Positions 26,646 to 35,345 of a stretch of 64,000 bases of DNA are shown here, piece by piece. Position numbers and translations under genes: made by a program. Source of the DNA: Rhodovibrio salinarum DSM 9154 (GTDB taxonomy: Bacteria > Pseudomonadota > Alphaproteobacteria > Kiloniellales > Rhodovibrionaceae); the NCBI RefSeq assembly GCF_000515255.1, contig NZ_KI911559.1, positions 1,153,548-1,217,547 of the forward strand. Reading direction: 5' to 3'. Below the pieces are notes generated by a model. The model was not told where the DNA came from. It worked only from the letters and a program-made list of their open reading frames with translations, and did not search any database. How positions within the stretch are numbered: the stretch's first letter is position 1; the number at the start of each line of letters is the position of its first letter.

Positions 26646-28168
26646 TGCTTGATCACGCGATGAATGCGCGCGCGCGCGCCGAACGCATCGGCCAGGTCTG
26701 GGAACAGCTGTGTGGCGACGTCCCGTACGGCAGCCTGATTGCCGGGCAGGTGCGCCGGGGCGAAGGCGACGCGGTGACGATCCTGGACCCGGCGAGCGGG
26801 GACCAGCTTCTGCACTATCCAGATGCCGGGGCGCAGCTTGCCCGCGACGCGGCGCAGGCGGCCGAGCGCGCGCGGCACAGCTGGTATCGGGACATCAGTG
26901 CGGTGCAGCGGGGCCGTGTGATGTGGCAGGCCGCCCAGCAGGTGCGCGCCTGCATCGAGGAGCTCGCCGAACTGGAAGCGCTCAGCGCTGGCAAGCCGAT
27001 CCGCGATACGCGTGTCGAGGCGACCAAGGTCGCGGAGATGTTCGAGTACTATGCCGGCTGGTGCGACAAGCTCTACGGCGAGGTAATCCCGGTCCCGACC
27101 AGCCATCTCAACTATACCCAGCGGGTGCCGCACGGCGTCGTGGCGCAGGTCACGCCCTGGAACGCGCCGGTTTTCACCGGCGGCTGGCAGATCGCTCCGG
27201 CGCTGGCCGCGGGCAACACCGTCGTGATCAAGCCGAGCGAGCTGACGCCGCTGTCCACGGTCGCGCTCGGCTGCCTCCTCCAGAAGGCCGGTGTGCCGGA
27301 AGGGGCCGTGAACGTGCTGGCCGGTCTGGGCGGCACAACCGGTGCCGCGATGTTCGCGGCGCCCGAGGTGCAGCTTGCCGTGTTCGTCGGCTCGCCGGAG
27401 ACCGGCCGGGTGATCGCGCGCGCGGCCGCTGACCGTCTGATCCCGTGCATCCTGGAGCTTGGCGGAAAGTCCGCCAACGTCGTCTTCGAGGATGCCGACC
27501 TTGCGAAGGCGGCTGGCGGCGCTGCAGCCGGGATTTACGCTGCAGCCGGGCAGAGCTGTGTGGCCGGCTCGCGCCTGCTGATCCAGAAAAGCGTCTACGA
27601 GGACGTGCTCGCGCGGCTTGCAGACAAAGCGGGCGGCTTGCGCATGGGCCCGCCGGAGACCCCGGAGACGCAGGTCGGTCCGCTCAATGGGGCCGCGCAG
27701 CAGCGCCGGGTGCTCGACTACATCGATCGCGCGCGCCAAGCCGGTGCCCGGGTGGTGTGCGGCGGACAAGCGGAATCGCCGGGGTATTTCGTGCAGCCGA
27801 CCGTGATCGCCGATGTCCGGAACGACTGGGAGATCGCCCAGGACGAGATCTTCGGGCCGGTGGTCGTCGCTATGCCGTTCGAGGACGAGCAGGAAGCCGT
27901 GCGTCTGGCTAACCAGACCCGTTTCGGCTTGGCTGGGGCCGTCTGGACCGGTCGGGTCGAGCGGGCTCACAGGATCGCCGGCCAGATCGAGGCCGGCACG
28001 GTTTGGATCAACGGCTACAAGACGATCGGCGTGATGAGCCCGTTCGGCGGCTTCAAGGAGAGCGGGTATGGCCGCTCTTCGGGCCGGGAGGCGTTGATGG
28101 AATACACGCGCGCGCGCAGCGTGTGGACCGAGACGTCGGACGATCCGACGATGGCCTTCGGCTATTAG
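26642..28168 (+). CDS. NAD(P)-dependent aldehyde dehydrogenase
   Basis: 508 residues, full-length ALDH. Motifs: TPWNAPVFTGGWQIAPALAAGNTVVIKPSELTP (cofactor Lys), ELGGKSANVVFEDADL with the general-base Glu, and the catalytic Cys in AAGQSCVAGSRLL, then EIFGPVV and GGFKESGYGRSSG. It overlaps the preceding stop (ATGATG, either ATG at 26642 or 26645). Substrate class is not clear; similarity is to the betaine-aldehyde / gamma-aminobutyraldehyde-like branch rather than methylmalonate-semialdehyde dehydrogenase. Confidence 0.88.
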   Translation: MMLDHAMNARARAERIGQVWEQLCGDVPYGSLIAGQVRRGEGDAVTILDPASGDQLLHYPDAGAQLARDAAQAAERARHSWYRDISAVQRGRVMWQAAQQVRACIEELAELEALSAGKPIRDTRVEATKVAEMFEYYAGWCDKLYGEVIPVPTSHLNYTQRVPHGVVAQVTPWNAPVFTGGWQIAPALAAGNTVVIKPSELTPLSTVALGCLLQKAGVPEGAVNVLAGLGGTTGAAMFAAPEVQLAVFVGSPETGRVIARAAADRLIPCILELGGKSANVVFEDADLAKAAGGAAAGIYAAAGQSCVAGSRLLIQKSVYEDVLARLADKAGGLRMGPPETPETQVGPLNGAAQQRRVLDYIDRARQAGARVVCGGQAESPGYFVQPTVIADVRNDWEIAQDEIFGPVVVAMPFEDEQEAVRLANQTRFGLAGAVWTGRVERAHRIAGQIEAGTVWINGYKTIGVMSPFGGFKESGYGRSSGREALMEYTRARSVWTETSDDPTMAFGY

Positions 28169-28211
28169 GCTCCGGTGCGGGTCGGTGCGCCGGTCCCGCG
28201 CAGCGCATGAG

Positions 28212-28262
28212 CCGCCCCGCCCTTCCGGCCAACGTCTGAAAGTTCGGAAAAGGGCGGGGCGG
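28212..28262 (+). terminator. Terminator after the aldehyde dehydrogenase gene
   Basis: 13-bp perfect stem CCGCCCCGCCCTT (28212-28224) / AAGGGCGGGGCGG (28250-28262). It lies between convergent genes, so it may serve both strands. Confidence 0.6.
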
Positions 28263-28306
28263 TCTATCGACAGACGGCGGCAAAGCTGCCGTGCAGACAA
28301 CAGGGG

Positions 28307-29464
28307 CTACATCGGCAGGAACTTATAGATCGTCGTCTGGGTGTATTTCTCGCCCGGCCGGAGGACGGTGCTGGGGAAGTCCGGCTGGTTCGGCGAGTCC
28401 GGGAAGTGCTGCGCTTCCAGGGTGAAACCGCCCCAGTGCGGGTAGGTTTCGCCGTCCTGCCCCTGGACGTCGTCCAGGAAGTTGCTGGTGTAGAACTGCA
28501 CGCCGGGCTCGGTGGTGTACATCTCCACTGTGCGGCCACTCTGCGGGTCGGTGACCCGGGCGGCGAGCGCGCTGAGGTCGCCGGGGTTGTTCAGCACGTA
28601 GTTGTGATCGTAGCCGCCCTGCTCGGGTTCGGCGTATTTGAGCTGCTGATGGTCGGCCCGGATGTTCTGGCCGATCGGCGTCGGGGTGGTGAAGTCGAGC
28701 GGCGTGCCCTCAACTTCCAGGTAGTCGCCCGTCGGGATCAGCGTATCGTCGACCGGTGTGATCCGATCGGCGTTCAGCATCGCCACCTGGTCCAGGATCG
28801 TCCCGTTCCCGGCTCCGGCCATGTTGAGGTACACGTGGTTGGTCAGGTTCAGGACCGTCGGCGCATCGGTGACGGCAGAGTAGTGGATGCGCAGGTCATT
28901 GTCGTTGTTCAGCGTATAGCGGACCGTAACGGCGAGGTTGCCGGGGTAGCCCATCTCGCCGTTCGGGGAGAAATAGGTCAGCTCGACCCCGACGTGGTCG
29001 CCCGTGCGGATCGGGGAGGCGGCCCAGACGCGCTTGTCGAAGCCCTTGGTGCCGCCGTGTAGGCTGTTCGGGCCATTGTTGACCGGCAGTTCGTAGCTTT
29101 CCCCGTCCAGGGTGAAGGTGCCGCCGGCGATCCGGTTACCGAACCGGCCGATCAGCGCGCCGAAGTACGGGTTTCGCTCGACGTAGCTTTCCAGATCGTC
29201 GAAGCCGAGCGAGACGTCGTCGATCTCGCCGTTTCGGTCAGGCACCCGGATCGACTGCACGATGCTGCCATAGGTCAGGATGGTCACTTCCATCCGGTTG
29301 GCGTTGGTCAACGTGTAGATATCGACCTCGGTGCCGTCGGACAGCGTTCCGAACGTCTCCTTATTAACGCCCAGCGCGGCCGCCTGGGCGCCCGATACAA
29401 CGGCCATGGCCAGACCGCAGGCCAGCATGAGTGGGCCAAAACTGAAGTGATGTCGGATGCGCAT
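28307..29464 (-). CDS. Exported aldose 1-epimerase (galactose mutarotase)
   Basis: 385 residues with a Sec signal peptide (PLMLACGLAMAVVSGAQAA), thus periplasmic. Mutarotase landmarks: FDDLESYVERNPYFGALIGRFGNRIAGG, PNSLHGGTKGFDKRVW (catalytic His) and the late EAQHFPDSPNQPDFPSTVLRPGEKY, whose Glu is the other catalytic residue. It interconverts alpha and beta anomers of galactose or related sugars, feeding the periplasmic or cytosolic sugar dehydrogenase pathway. GGGAGG precedes the ATG by 8 nt. Confidence 0.92.
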   Translation of the reverse strand: MRIRHHFSFGPLMLACGLAMAVVSGAQAAALGVNKETFGTLSDGTEVDIYTLTNANRMEVTILTYGSIVQSIRVPDRNGEIDDVSLGFDDLESYVERNPYFGALIGRFGNRIAGGTFTLDGESYELPVNNGPNSLHGGTKGFDKRVWAASPIRTGDHVGVELTYFSPNGEMGYPGNLAVTVRYTLNNDNDLRIHYSAVTDAPTVLNLTNHVYLNMAGAGNGTILDQVAMLNADRITPVDDTLIPTGDYLEVEGTPLDFTTPTPIGQNIRADHQQLKYAEPEQGGYDHNYVLNNPGDLSALAARVTDPQSGRTVEMYTTEPGVQFYTSNFLDDVQGQDGETYPHWGGFTLEAQHFPDSPNQPDFPSTVLRPGEKYTQTTIYKFLPM

Positions 29465-29664
29465 TGCGTTTACCTCCCGTGCGCGCGCCTTTCCTGGCGC
29501 TTTCTTGACGGATGGTCGGGGAGGCTAGCAGGAAAAGTATGATTATACAATCTACGCGGAGTAGGGCGGCGCTGCTTTCACCAGCCAGTATAGGGTGTTT
29601 CAGACGGTCTCAGCCTGATATTCCGCTGAGAGTCGGGCGATTAGTATGACCGATAAGGGGCAAG
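29465..29664. promoter_or_regulatory. Promoter region of the mutarotase gene
   Basis: 200 bp. Includes an AT-rich inverted repeat GTAT-N4-ATAC (29537-29548), resembling the AT-rich repeats in the other promoters of this sugar locus. Nothing else recognised. Confidence 0.4.
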
Positions 29665-30537
29665 CTAGCCGGCGAACCGTCGTTCCGGCAGGCCCGCCAC
29701 GTCGAGGTCGACGGCCAGCAGATTGCCGGCCAGGGGCTGCTCTGCCAGCGCGTCCGGAGCAAGCCCGACCGACGCGGTGGTGATGAACAGGGTTTTCAGG
29801 TCCGGGCCGCCGAAGGCGCACGACGTGGGACGCTGCACCGGCAGGTCCAGCGCACGCTCGACCGTGCCGTCCGGGGTGTAGCGAAGCACGCGCCAGCCAT
29901 CCCATTGCGCGCACCAAAGGCACCCCTCCGCGTCGACCGTGGCCCCGTCTGGATTGCCGGCTTGGTCCGGCGGGGAGGTGAAGACGCGACGGTTGACGAT
30001 CGCACCGGTGGCGGGGGCGTGGTCATAGGCGTAGATCGTCCGCGCCGCCGTGTCGGCGAAGTACATCGTACAACTGTCCGGTGACCAAGCGAGGGCGTTG
30101 GGAATGCCGATGCCGGTTTCCATGGAGTGGACGCTCAGGTCTGGATCGATGCGGTACAGCGCGCCGCTGCTTTGCCTTTCCGCATCGTCCATCGTGCCGG
30201 CCCAGAAGCGGCCCTGTCGGTCACACTTGCCGTCGTTCATACGATTGTCCGGGCGGTCGGGTTCGGGGTGGGCGATCCAATTCAGGGTGGCGTCGGTGAA
30301 ATCGAACAAGGCGAAGCCGGACTGCAGCGCCAGGATGGCCCCGCCCGTCTCCCGTAGGGCCGCGCAGCCGATCTGTTCGGGCAGCTGCCAGCGTTGTACC
30401 GCGCCGGTTTGCGGTATCAGTCGCTGCAGCAACTGCGCCTTGATATCGACCCAATAAAGCGCCTGCTCCCGGACATCCCATACCGGGCCTTCACCCAAGG
30501 TATTGTGCACGTCCGCAACGCTGCGTACTTGCGCCAT
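29665..30537 (-). CDS. SMP-30/gluconolactonase-family sugar lactonase
   Basis: 290 residues, six-bladed propeller. Metal-site signatures: HNTLGEGPVWDVREQALYWVDI (Glu ligand near residue 17), PDNRMNDGKCDRQGRFWAGTM, GIPNALAWSPDSCTMYFADT and GNPDGATVDAEGCLWCAQW. It hydrolyses the aldonolactone made by the sugar dehydrogenase. It is divergent from dgoK over a 353-bp intergenic region. Confidence 0.9.
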   Translation of the reverse strand: MAQVRSVADVHNTLGEGPVWDVREQALYWVDIKAQLLQRLIPQTGAVQRWQLPEQIGCAALRETGGAILALQSGFALFDFTDATLNWIAHPEPDRPDNRMNDGKCDRQGRFWAGTMDDAERQSSGALYRIDPDLSVHSMETGIGIPNALAWSPDSCTMYFADTAARTIYAYDHAPATGAIVNRRVFTSPPDQAGNPDGATVDAEGCLWCAQWDGWRVLRYTPDGTVERALDLPVQRPTSCAFGGPDLKTLFITTASVGLAPDALAEQPLAGNLLAVDLDVAGLPERRFAG

Positions 30538-30890
30538 CGTCGCCCCCCGCAGACCCGACAGAGTTTCGGTCGTGGTGTGCTGTTCGGTTCAGATTTTATA
30601 CGACTATTGGACCAGAGATTTGTGCTTTGTCCATCACCGGCAGCTCGTTCGATTGGTCGATGGCGATGTCGGTCAGCAGAGGTTTCCAGCGATCGTCCGG
30701 ACACCGCGGCGATTAGCCATCTTATTGATGAATCATATTAATATGCGTAGAAGTCTTGAGAGAGTTGCGCGGGTGATCCGCTGCGTGCGGATTTCAGAGG
30801 TAGAACAGCAGAGACAGAGCCTGGGGAGGCAAAGGTGCGGCGCAGGCAATGCAGTGCCGAGGAGACGACCCGGCACGTGAGGACGCTCCC
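30538..30890. promoter_or_regulatory. Divergent promoter region lactonase / dgoK
   Basis: 353 bp without a believable gene. It holds a perfect 12-bp palindrome CATATTAATATG (30734-30745) and an AT-rich segment TTTTATACGACTATTGG (about 30595). Both are candidate operators for the GntR-family regulator encoded at 32455-33210. Confidence 0.4.
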
Positions 30891-31823
30891 GTGAGCGCGG
30901 CGTCGACCACGGCGTTGATCGCCGTCGACTGGGGGACGACCGCGCTTCGGGCGTATCGCCTGACCGCCAGCGGCGATGTCATCGAGACGCGCCGCAGCGG
31001 CGACGGCATTCTGTCCGTCGATGGCGCGTTCGCCGCCGCGCTGACGCGCCATGTCGAGGACTGGACGGCGGATGGGGCCGTGCCGGTGCTGCTCTCCGGC
31101 ATGATCGGCAGCCGCCAGGGCTGGCACGAGACCCCGTATCTTACCTGCCCGTGCTCTTTGCAGCAGTTGGCCGATGCGCTGGTGCCACTAGATCATCCAC
31201 GGTTGGACGTTCGCGTGGTTCCGGGACTCGCCGACCATCGAGACGGTCGCGACGATGTCATGCGCGGGGAGGAAGTGCAGGTGTTCGGTGCCCTGGCAGA
31301 GGCCGAGACCGGCCACTTCCTGCTGCCGGGCACCCATTCCAAGTGGGTTCGCGTTCGAGACCGCCGGATCGTTGAGATCCGCACCTACATGACCGGTGAG
31401 ATTTACGCCGCTTGCCGCAACCACACGATCCTTGGCCGGTTGATGGACGAAGGCGGTTGGTGCGAGTCGTCTTTCCGACGTGGGGTCGCCGACGGCGCCG
31501 CCGACGGGACGCCGGGCGCGCTGCTGGGGCGTTTGTTCGGGGTGCGCACCGCCGGTCTGTTCGATCGCCTGGCGGCGGGCGAATTGCCGGACTATCTAAG
31601 CGGCCTGTTGATCGGCGCCGAATTGGCCGACGCCGCAGGCGATGGCAGCGAACCGGTGACCATCGTCGGGGATAGTGGGTTGGTGGAACGCTATCGCACC
31701 GCCGCCGACACCCTTAGCATCGCCTGCAGCCTTGGCGAGTCGGATGCGAGCGTGGGCGCCTACATCGCCATCGCCAGGATGGCCGGACTGTTGGGGCAAA
31801 GCGGATCGAGGAGAGGCGTGTGA
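30891..31823 (+). CDS. dgoK: 2-dehydro-3-deoxygalactonokinase
   Basis: 310 residues. DgoK phosphorylates 2-keto-3-deoxygalactonate. The phosphate-1 motif is IAVDWGTTALRAYRL near the N-terminus, then LLSGMIGSRQGWHETPYLTCP and GEEVQVFGAL, all typical. Start GTG 30891 with GAGGA upstream, in place of longer frames. Its stop overlaps dgoA by 4 nt (GTGA). Confidence 0.93.
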   Translation: MSAASTTALIAVDWGTTALRAYRLTASGDVIETRRSGDGILSVDGAFAAALTRHVEDWTADGAVPVLLSGMIGSRQGWHETPYLTCPCSLQQLADALVPLDHPRLDVRVVPGLADHRDGRDDVMRGEEVQVFGALAEAETGHFLLPGTHSKWVRVRDRRIVEIRTYMTGEIYAACRNHTILGRLMDEGGWCESSFRRGVADGAADGTPGALLGRLFGVRTAGLFDRLAAGELPDYLSGLLIGAELADAAGDGSEPVTIVGDSGLVERYRTAADTLSIACSLGESDASVGAYIAIARMAGLLGQSGSRRGV

Positions 31824-32458
31824 TCGCGTACGACGAGGCGTTCGAGGCATTGCCGCTGGTGGCGATCCTGCGCGGAATCGCACCGGACGAGGCGGTGGAG
31901 GTCGGTCAGGCGCTGATCGATTCCGGGTTCCGCATCCTCGAGGTGCCGCTGAACTCGCCGCAGCCGTTGCGCTCGATAGAGCGCCTGGCCGACCGGTTCG
32001 GCGACGACGCGTTGGTTGGGGCCGGCACGGTGATGACGGAGGCCGAGGTGGAACAGGTCGCAGCCGCCGGCGGACGTCTAATCGTCATGCCGCACAGCGA
32101 CCCGGCCGTGATCGCCGCGGCGAAGCGCGCCAACCTGACGTGCCTGCCGGGCGTGGCGACGCCGACCGAGGGCTTTGCCGCTGTGTCTGCTGGCGCCGAT
32201 GCCCTAAAGCTGTTCCCCGGTGAGGCGATGCCGCCGAAGGTAGTCAAGGCCTGGACGGCCGTGTTCCCGAAACAGGTGCCATTGCTGCCGGTTGGCGGCG
32301 TGACGCCGGAGCGGATCGCCGATTACGTGGATGCGGGCGCGGGTGGGTTCGGATTGGGCTCGGCGCTCTATCAGCCGGGGATGGCGCCAGAAGCCGTCCG
32401 GGCGAACGCCCAGCGGTTCGTCGCGGCCTGGCAGGAAGCGGCTGCGGCGGCGGGCTAG
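31820..32458 (+). CDS. dgoA: 2-dehydro-3-deoxy-6-phosphogalactonate aldolase
   Basis: 212 residues, the KDPGal/KDPG aldolase fold. LVAILRGIAPDEAVEVG carries the catalytic Glu, and GVATPTEGFAAVSAGADALKLFPGE has the Schiff-base Lys before the FPGE motif. It yields pyruvate and glyceraldehyde-3-phosphate. Coupled to dgoK and convergent with the GntR gene; their stop codons overlap. Confidence 0.93.
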   Translation: MIAYDEAFEALPLVAILRGIAPDEAVEVGQALIDSGFRILEVPLNSPQPLRSIERLADRFGDDALVGAGTVMTEAEVEQVAAAGGRLIVMPHSDPAVIAAAKRANLTCLPGVATPTEGFAAVSAGADALKLFPGEAMPPKVVKAWTAVFPKQVPLLPVGGVTPERIADYVDAGAGGFGLGSALYQPGMAPEAVRANAQRFVAAWQEAAAAAG

Positions 32459-33210
32459 CCGCTGGCGTGCGCTGCCGTTTCCGGCTGGCTGTAGCTCGCG
32501 CGGTCGAGCACTTCTTCGGTGATGTCGAGCAGCGATACCATCGCCTTGCGGGCCGCGGCGGCGTTGCCGCGGCGGACCGCCTCGAACACCTCGATGTGTT
32601 TGTCGAGCGCGAACCGGCTGCCGACCTGCGGATGCGAGGTGACGGCGATCGAGGCCCGCAGCGCTTCCTCGATGGTGGCGCCGAGGCCCGAGAGCAACGG
32701 GTTGCCGCTGGCGGCGAGCAGCAGGCGGTGGAAGTCGACGTCCGCCTGAATGGTTTCATCGGTTCGCTCGCCATTGCCGCGAGCCATGCTCATGACCGCC
32801 TGCTGGAGGTTCGCGAGCATCTCGGCTTCGATGTTCTGGGCCGCGAGCGCGGCGGTTTCCGGTTCCACCATTCGGCGCACGGCGAACAGGTCCCGCAGGA
32901 AGACTTCACGGCTGACCGTCTTCTCGCGCCAGCGCAGCATATCGCCATCCAGGAAATTCCACTGCAGCGGGTCGTTTACGACCGTGCCGACCCGCGGGCG
33001 CGAGTAGACCAGCCCCTTGGCGCTCAACATTTGCAGCGCTTCGCGCAGACAGGTCCGGCTGACGCCGAATTCGTGCAGAAGATCGCTCTCGTGGGGGATG
33101 GGCGTGCTGGGAGGATAGTCCTTGCGGAGAATCCGCAGCGCTATCGTTTCGGCCACCTTGCCCTTGAGGCGTTTGGCTGGAACCCGAAGGGTGTTGCTCA
33201 TAGTGATCAC
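32455..33210 (-). CDS. FadR-subfamily GntR regulator (DgoR-like)
   Basis: 251 residues. N-terminal winged helix, ETIALRILRKDYPPSTPIPHESDLLHEFGVSRTCLREALQMLSAKGLVYSRPRVGTVVN (about residues 21-79), followed by the linker WNFLDGDMLRWR seen in sugar-acid regulators like DgoR, and an all-helical FCD effector domain. GTG 33210 has AGGAG 5 nt upstream, better than ATG 33201. Position between the dgoKA genes and the ABC genes suggests it represses both in the absence of a sugar-acid ligand. Confidence 0.88.
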   Translation of the reverse strand: MITMSNTLRVPAKRLKGKVAETIALRILRKDYPPSTPIPHESDLLHEFGVSRTCLREALQMLSAKGLVYSRPRVGTVVNDPLQWNFLDGDMLRWREKTVSREVFLRDLFAVRRMVEPETAALAAQNIEAEMLANLQQAVMSMARGNGERTDETIQADVDFHRLLLAASGNPLLSGLGATIEEALRASIAVTSHPQVGSRFALDKHIEVFEAVRRGNAAAARKAMVSLLDITEEVLDRASYSQPETAAHASG

Positions 33211-33479
33211 TGAATCTCCTATTAAAAATCATATAACATGAACTCGGCGTAATAAAATAGGCGGCAAGATCGTTGGGTGGCAGAGGGGGTGCAAAAGCGT
33301 ATTTGCGGAGAAACGATGGCTGATGACGTGTTCCGCCGCATTGGGTAGACGGCCTCCTGCTGCAACCTGTGAGAGCAAGCGTTGCAATGATCATACTTTT
33401 CGCGGTAGGGTTCGATAACAATTCGCTGCGATAAGCAGCGGCAAGAATAAGACAACCTGACCTTTCGGGAGGTAATGTG
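33211..33479. promoter_or_regulatory. Divergent promoter region GntR gene / sugar ABC operon
   Basis: 269 bp. AT-rich elements AATCATATAACATG (about 33226) and GATCATACTTTT (about 33389) share the AATCATAY-like core with the other promoters of the locus. No protein gene. Confidence 0.4.
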
Positions 33480-34472
33480 ATGAGGGTGTGGCTGCGAACC
33501 GCAGTGGCGTGTGCGCTGCTGGCCGTTGGTTGGTCCGGCAGTGCGGCGGCGCAGGATGCGAACTACGAATGTGATAAGAAATTCGTCTTCTTCCCCGGCG
33601 GCCCGCAGGGCGGGGCGTTCGCGTCGATCGTCTATAACGGCGCGCGTCTGGCGGAGAAGCAGACCGGATGCAACGTCGAATACGTCTGGTCGGACTGGAA
33701 CCCGGAGCAGATGGTCCGGCAGTTTTCCCAGGCGATCGGCCGCAACCCCGATGGGATCGCGGTGATGGGCCACCCGGGCGAGGACGCGCTGGGCCCCATG
33801 ATCGAGAAGGCGCGCGAGCGGGGCATCGTCGTGACGACGCAGAACGTCGCGCTGCCGAAGTCCGAGTCCGAGTACAAGACCAAGGGCTTCGGCTACGTCG
33901 GCGCCCACAACTATTCCGCCGGCGAGAACCTGGGCAAAGGCATCCTCAACCGCTGTGACGTGGAGGAAGGCGATGTGGCCTTCGTCTGGGGCCTGCTGGG
34001 TCAGGAGGCGCGCGGCCAGCGCACCAAGGGCGTGATCGACGCGCTGAAGGAAGGCGGCGTCGAGATCGAGTATCTCGAGATCGCGGACAGCGTGAACAAG
34101 GACCCTGCTCAGGGTATCCCGACCTTCGCGTCCTTCCTGGCGTCCAACCCCGATATCAATATCGTGGTGACCGACCATGGCGCCCTGACCGCGACGCTGC
34201 CGTCCTATCTCAAGGCCGCCGGCAGGTCGGGCGAGGAGACCTGCGCCGCCGGCTTCGACCTGTCGGCCGCCACGGTGCAGGGGCTGCAGGATGGCAAGAT
34301 CGACCTAGTCCTCGACCAGCAGCCCTTCCTGCAAGGCTATCTACCGATCCACCAGCTGTACCTGACCACCAAGTTCGGCTTCGCCGGTATGAACATCGAC
34401 ACCGGTGCGGCGCTGATCACGCCGCAGAACGTCGACGCGGTGGCCGATCTGGCCGACGCCGCGATCCGCTGA
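33480..34472 (+). CDS. CUT2-type sugar ABC transporter substrate-binding protein
   Basis: 330 residues with signal peptide (LRTAVACALLAVGWSGSAAAQ). Type I periplasmic-binding fold, with segments VFFPGGPQGGAFASIVYNGARLAEKQTGCNVEYVWSDWN and VTDHGALTATLPSYLKAAGR near the hinge. Relatives include the ribose/fructose/rhizopine-binding group. ATG 33480 follows GGGAGG by 7 nt; a GTG at 33477 is the alternative. Followed by a half-size ATPase and a permease; the sugar is not known. Confidence 0.87.
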   Translation: MRVWLRTAVACALLAVGWSGSAAAQDANYECDKKFVFFPGGPQGGAFASIVYNGARLAEKQTGCNVEYVWSDWNPEQMVRQFSQAIGRNPDGIAVMGHPGEDALGPMIEKARERGIVVTTQNVALPKSESEYKTKGFGYVGAHNYSAGENLGKGILNRCDVEEGDVAFVWGLLGQEARGQRTKGVIDALKEGGVEIEYLEIADSVNKDPAQGIPTFASFLASNPDINIVVTDHGALTATLPSYLKAAGRSGEETCAAGFDLSAATVQGLQDGKIDLVLDQQPFLQGYLPIHQLYLTTKFGFAGMNIDTGAALITPQNVDAVADLADAAIR

Positions 34473-34480
34473 CTTCTGGG

Positions 34481-34505
34481 GTGCCGGCCCCAAGTGGGCC
34501 GGCAC
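34481..34505 (+). terminator. Hairpin directly after the binding-protein gene
   Basis: 10-bp perfect stem GTGCCGGCCC (34481-34490) / GGGCCGGCAC (34496-34505), loop CAAGT, 8 nt after the stop. No long U-run; probably an mRNA-stabilising or partial terminator element. Confidence 0.65.
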
Positions 34506-34574
34506 TTCGTCCAGTCTGACGTCGGGCCGATCCCGGCGGTGTGTCTTTCACCTGTGACAGCGGAACTCTTTGCG

Positions 34575-35345
34575 ATGAGCGAAACTCAGCCAGTGGCCCG
34601 GCTCGTCGACGTGCATAAGTCGTTCGGGCGGGTCAACGTCCTTCAGGGCATCGACATGGAGGTCTACCCCGGCGAGATCGTCGCGCTGGTCGGCGACAAC
34701 GGCGCCGGCAAGTCGACCCTGATCAAGGTCATCACCGGCGTACACAAGCCGAGCTACGGCGAGGTCTGGATCAAGGGCGAGCGCGTCGAGATGCAGTCGG
34801 TGCAGGACGCGCGCCGGCTCGGCGTCGAAACCGTTTATCAGGAGCGTGCGCTGGCCGACCAGCAGTCGCTCTGGCGCAACATCTTCGCCGGGCGCGAGAT
34901 CACCGGGCCACTCGGCTTCATGAAAGTCGGTGAGCAGCGCAAGGAAGCCGAGCGGCTGCTGCGCTCGCGGATGGGCTTCACCTCGCAGGCGTTCGAGGTC
35001 GACGGCGAGGTCAGTGGCCTGTCCGGCGGCGAGAAGCAGGGGATCGCGATCGCCCGCGCGCTCTACTTCGATGCCGAGATGATCATCCTCGACGAGCCGA
35101 CCATGGGGCTCAGCCTGAAGGAAACCGAGCGCGTCCTGAACTTTGCCCGTGGCATCCGGGACGCTGGGAAATCGGTGGTGTTGATCGACCACAACATCCT
35201 GCACGTCTACAGCGTCGCCGATCGATTCATCGTGCTCGACCGCGGCCGGGTCGCGGCGCAGTTCACCAAGGACGAGATCAGCCGCGATCAACTGGTCGAC
35301 CTGATGGTCGAGCTTCACCAGACCGGGCAGGTTCACGTCGCATGA
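34575..35345 (+). CDS. Sugar ABC transporter ATP-binding protein (half-size)
   Basis: 256 residues, a single nucleotide-binding domain rather than the duplicated about 500-residue form usual for ribose/xylose importers. Walker [12 protein letters not shown]-loop VYQERALADQ, signature LSGGEKQGIAIARAL, Walker B MIILDEPTMGLS, and switch His in LIDHN. Half-size ATPases of this type are known from alphaproteobacterial FrcBCA systems. Overlaps the permease by 4 nt. Confidence 0.9.
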   Translation: MSETQPVARLVDVHKSFGRVNVLQGIDMEVYPGEIVALVGDNGAGKSTLIKVITGVHKPSYGEVWIKGERVEMQSVQDARRLGVETVYQERALADQQSLWRNIFAGREITGPLGFMKVGEQRKEAERLLRSRMGFTSQAFEVDGEVSGLSGGEKQGIAIARALYFDAEMIILDEPTMGLSLKETERVLNFARGIRDAGKSVVLIDHNILHVYSVADRFIVLDRGRVAAQFTKDEISRDQLVDLMVELHQTGQVHVA

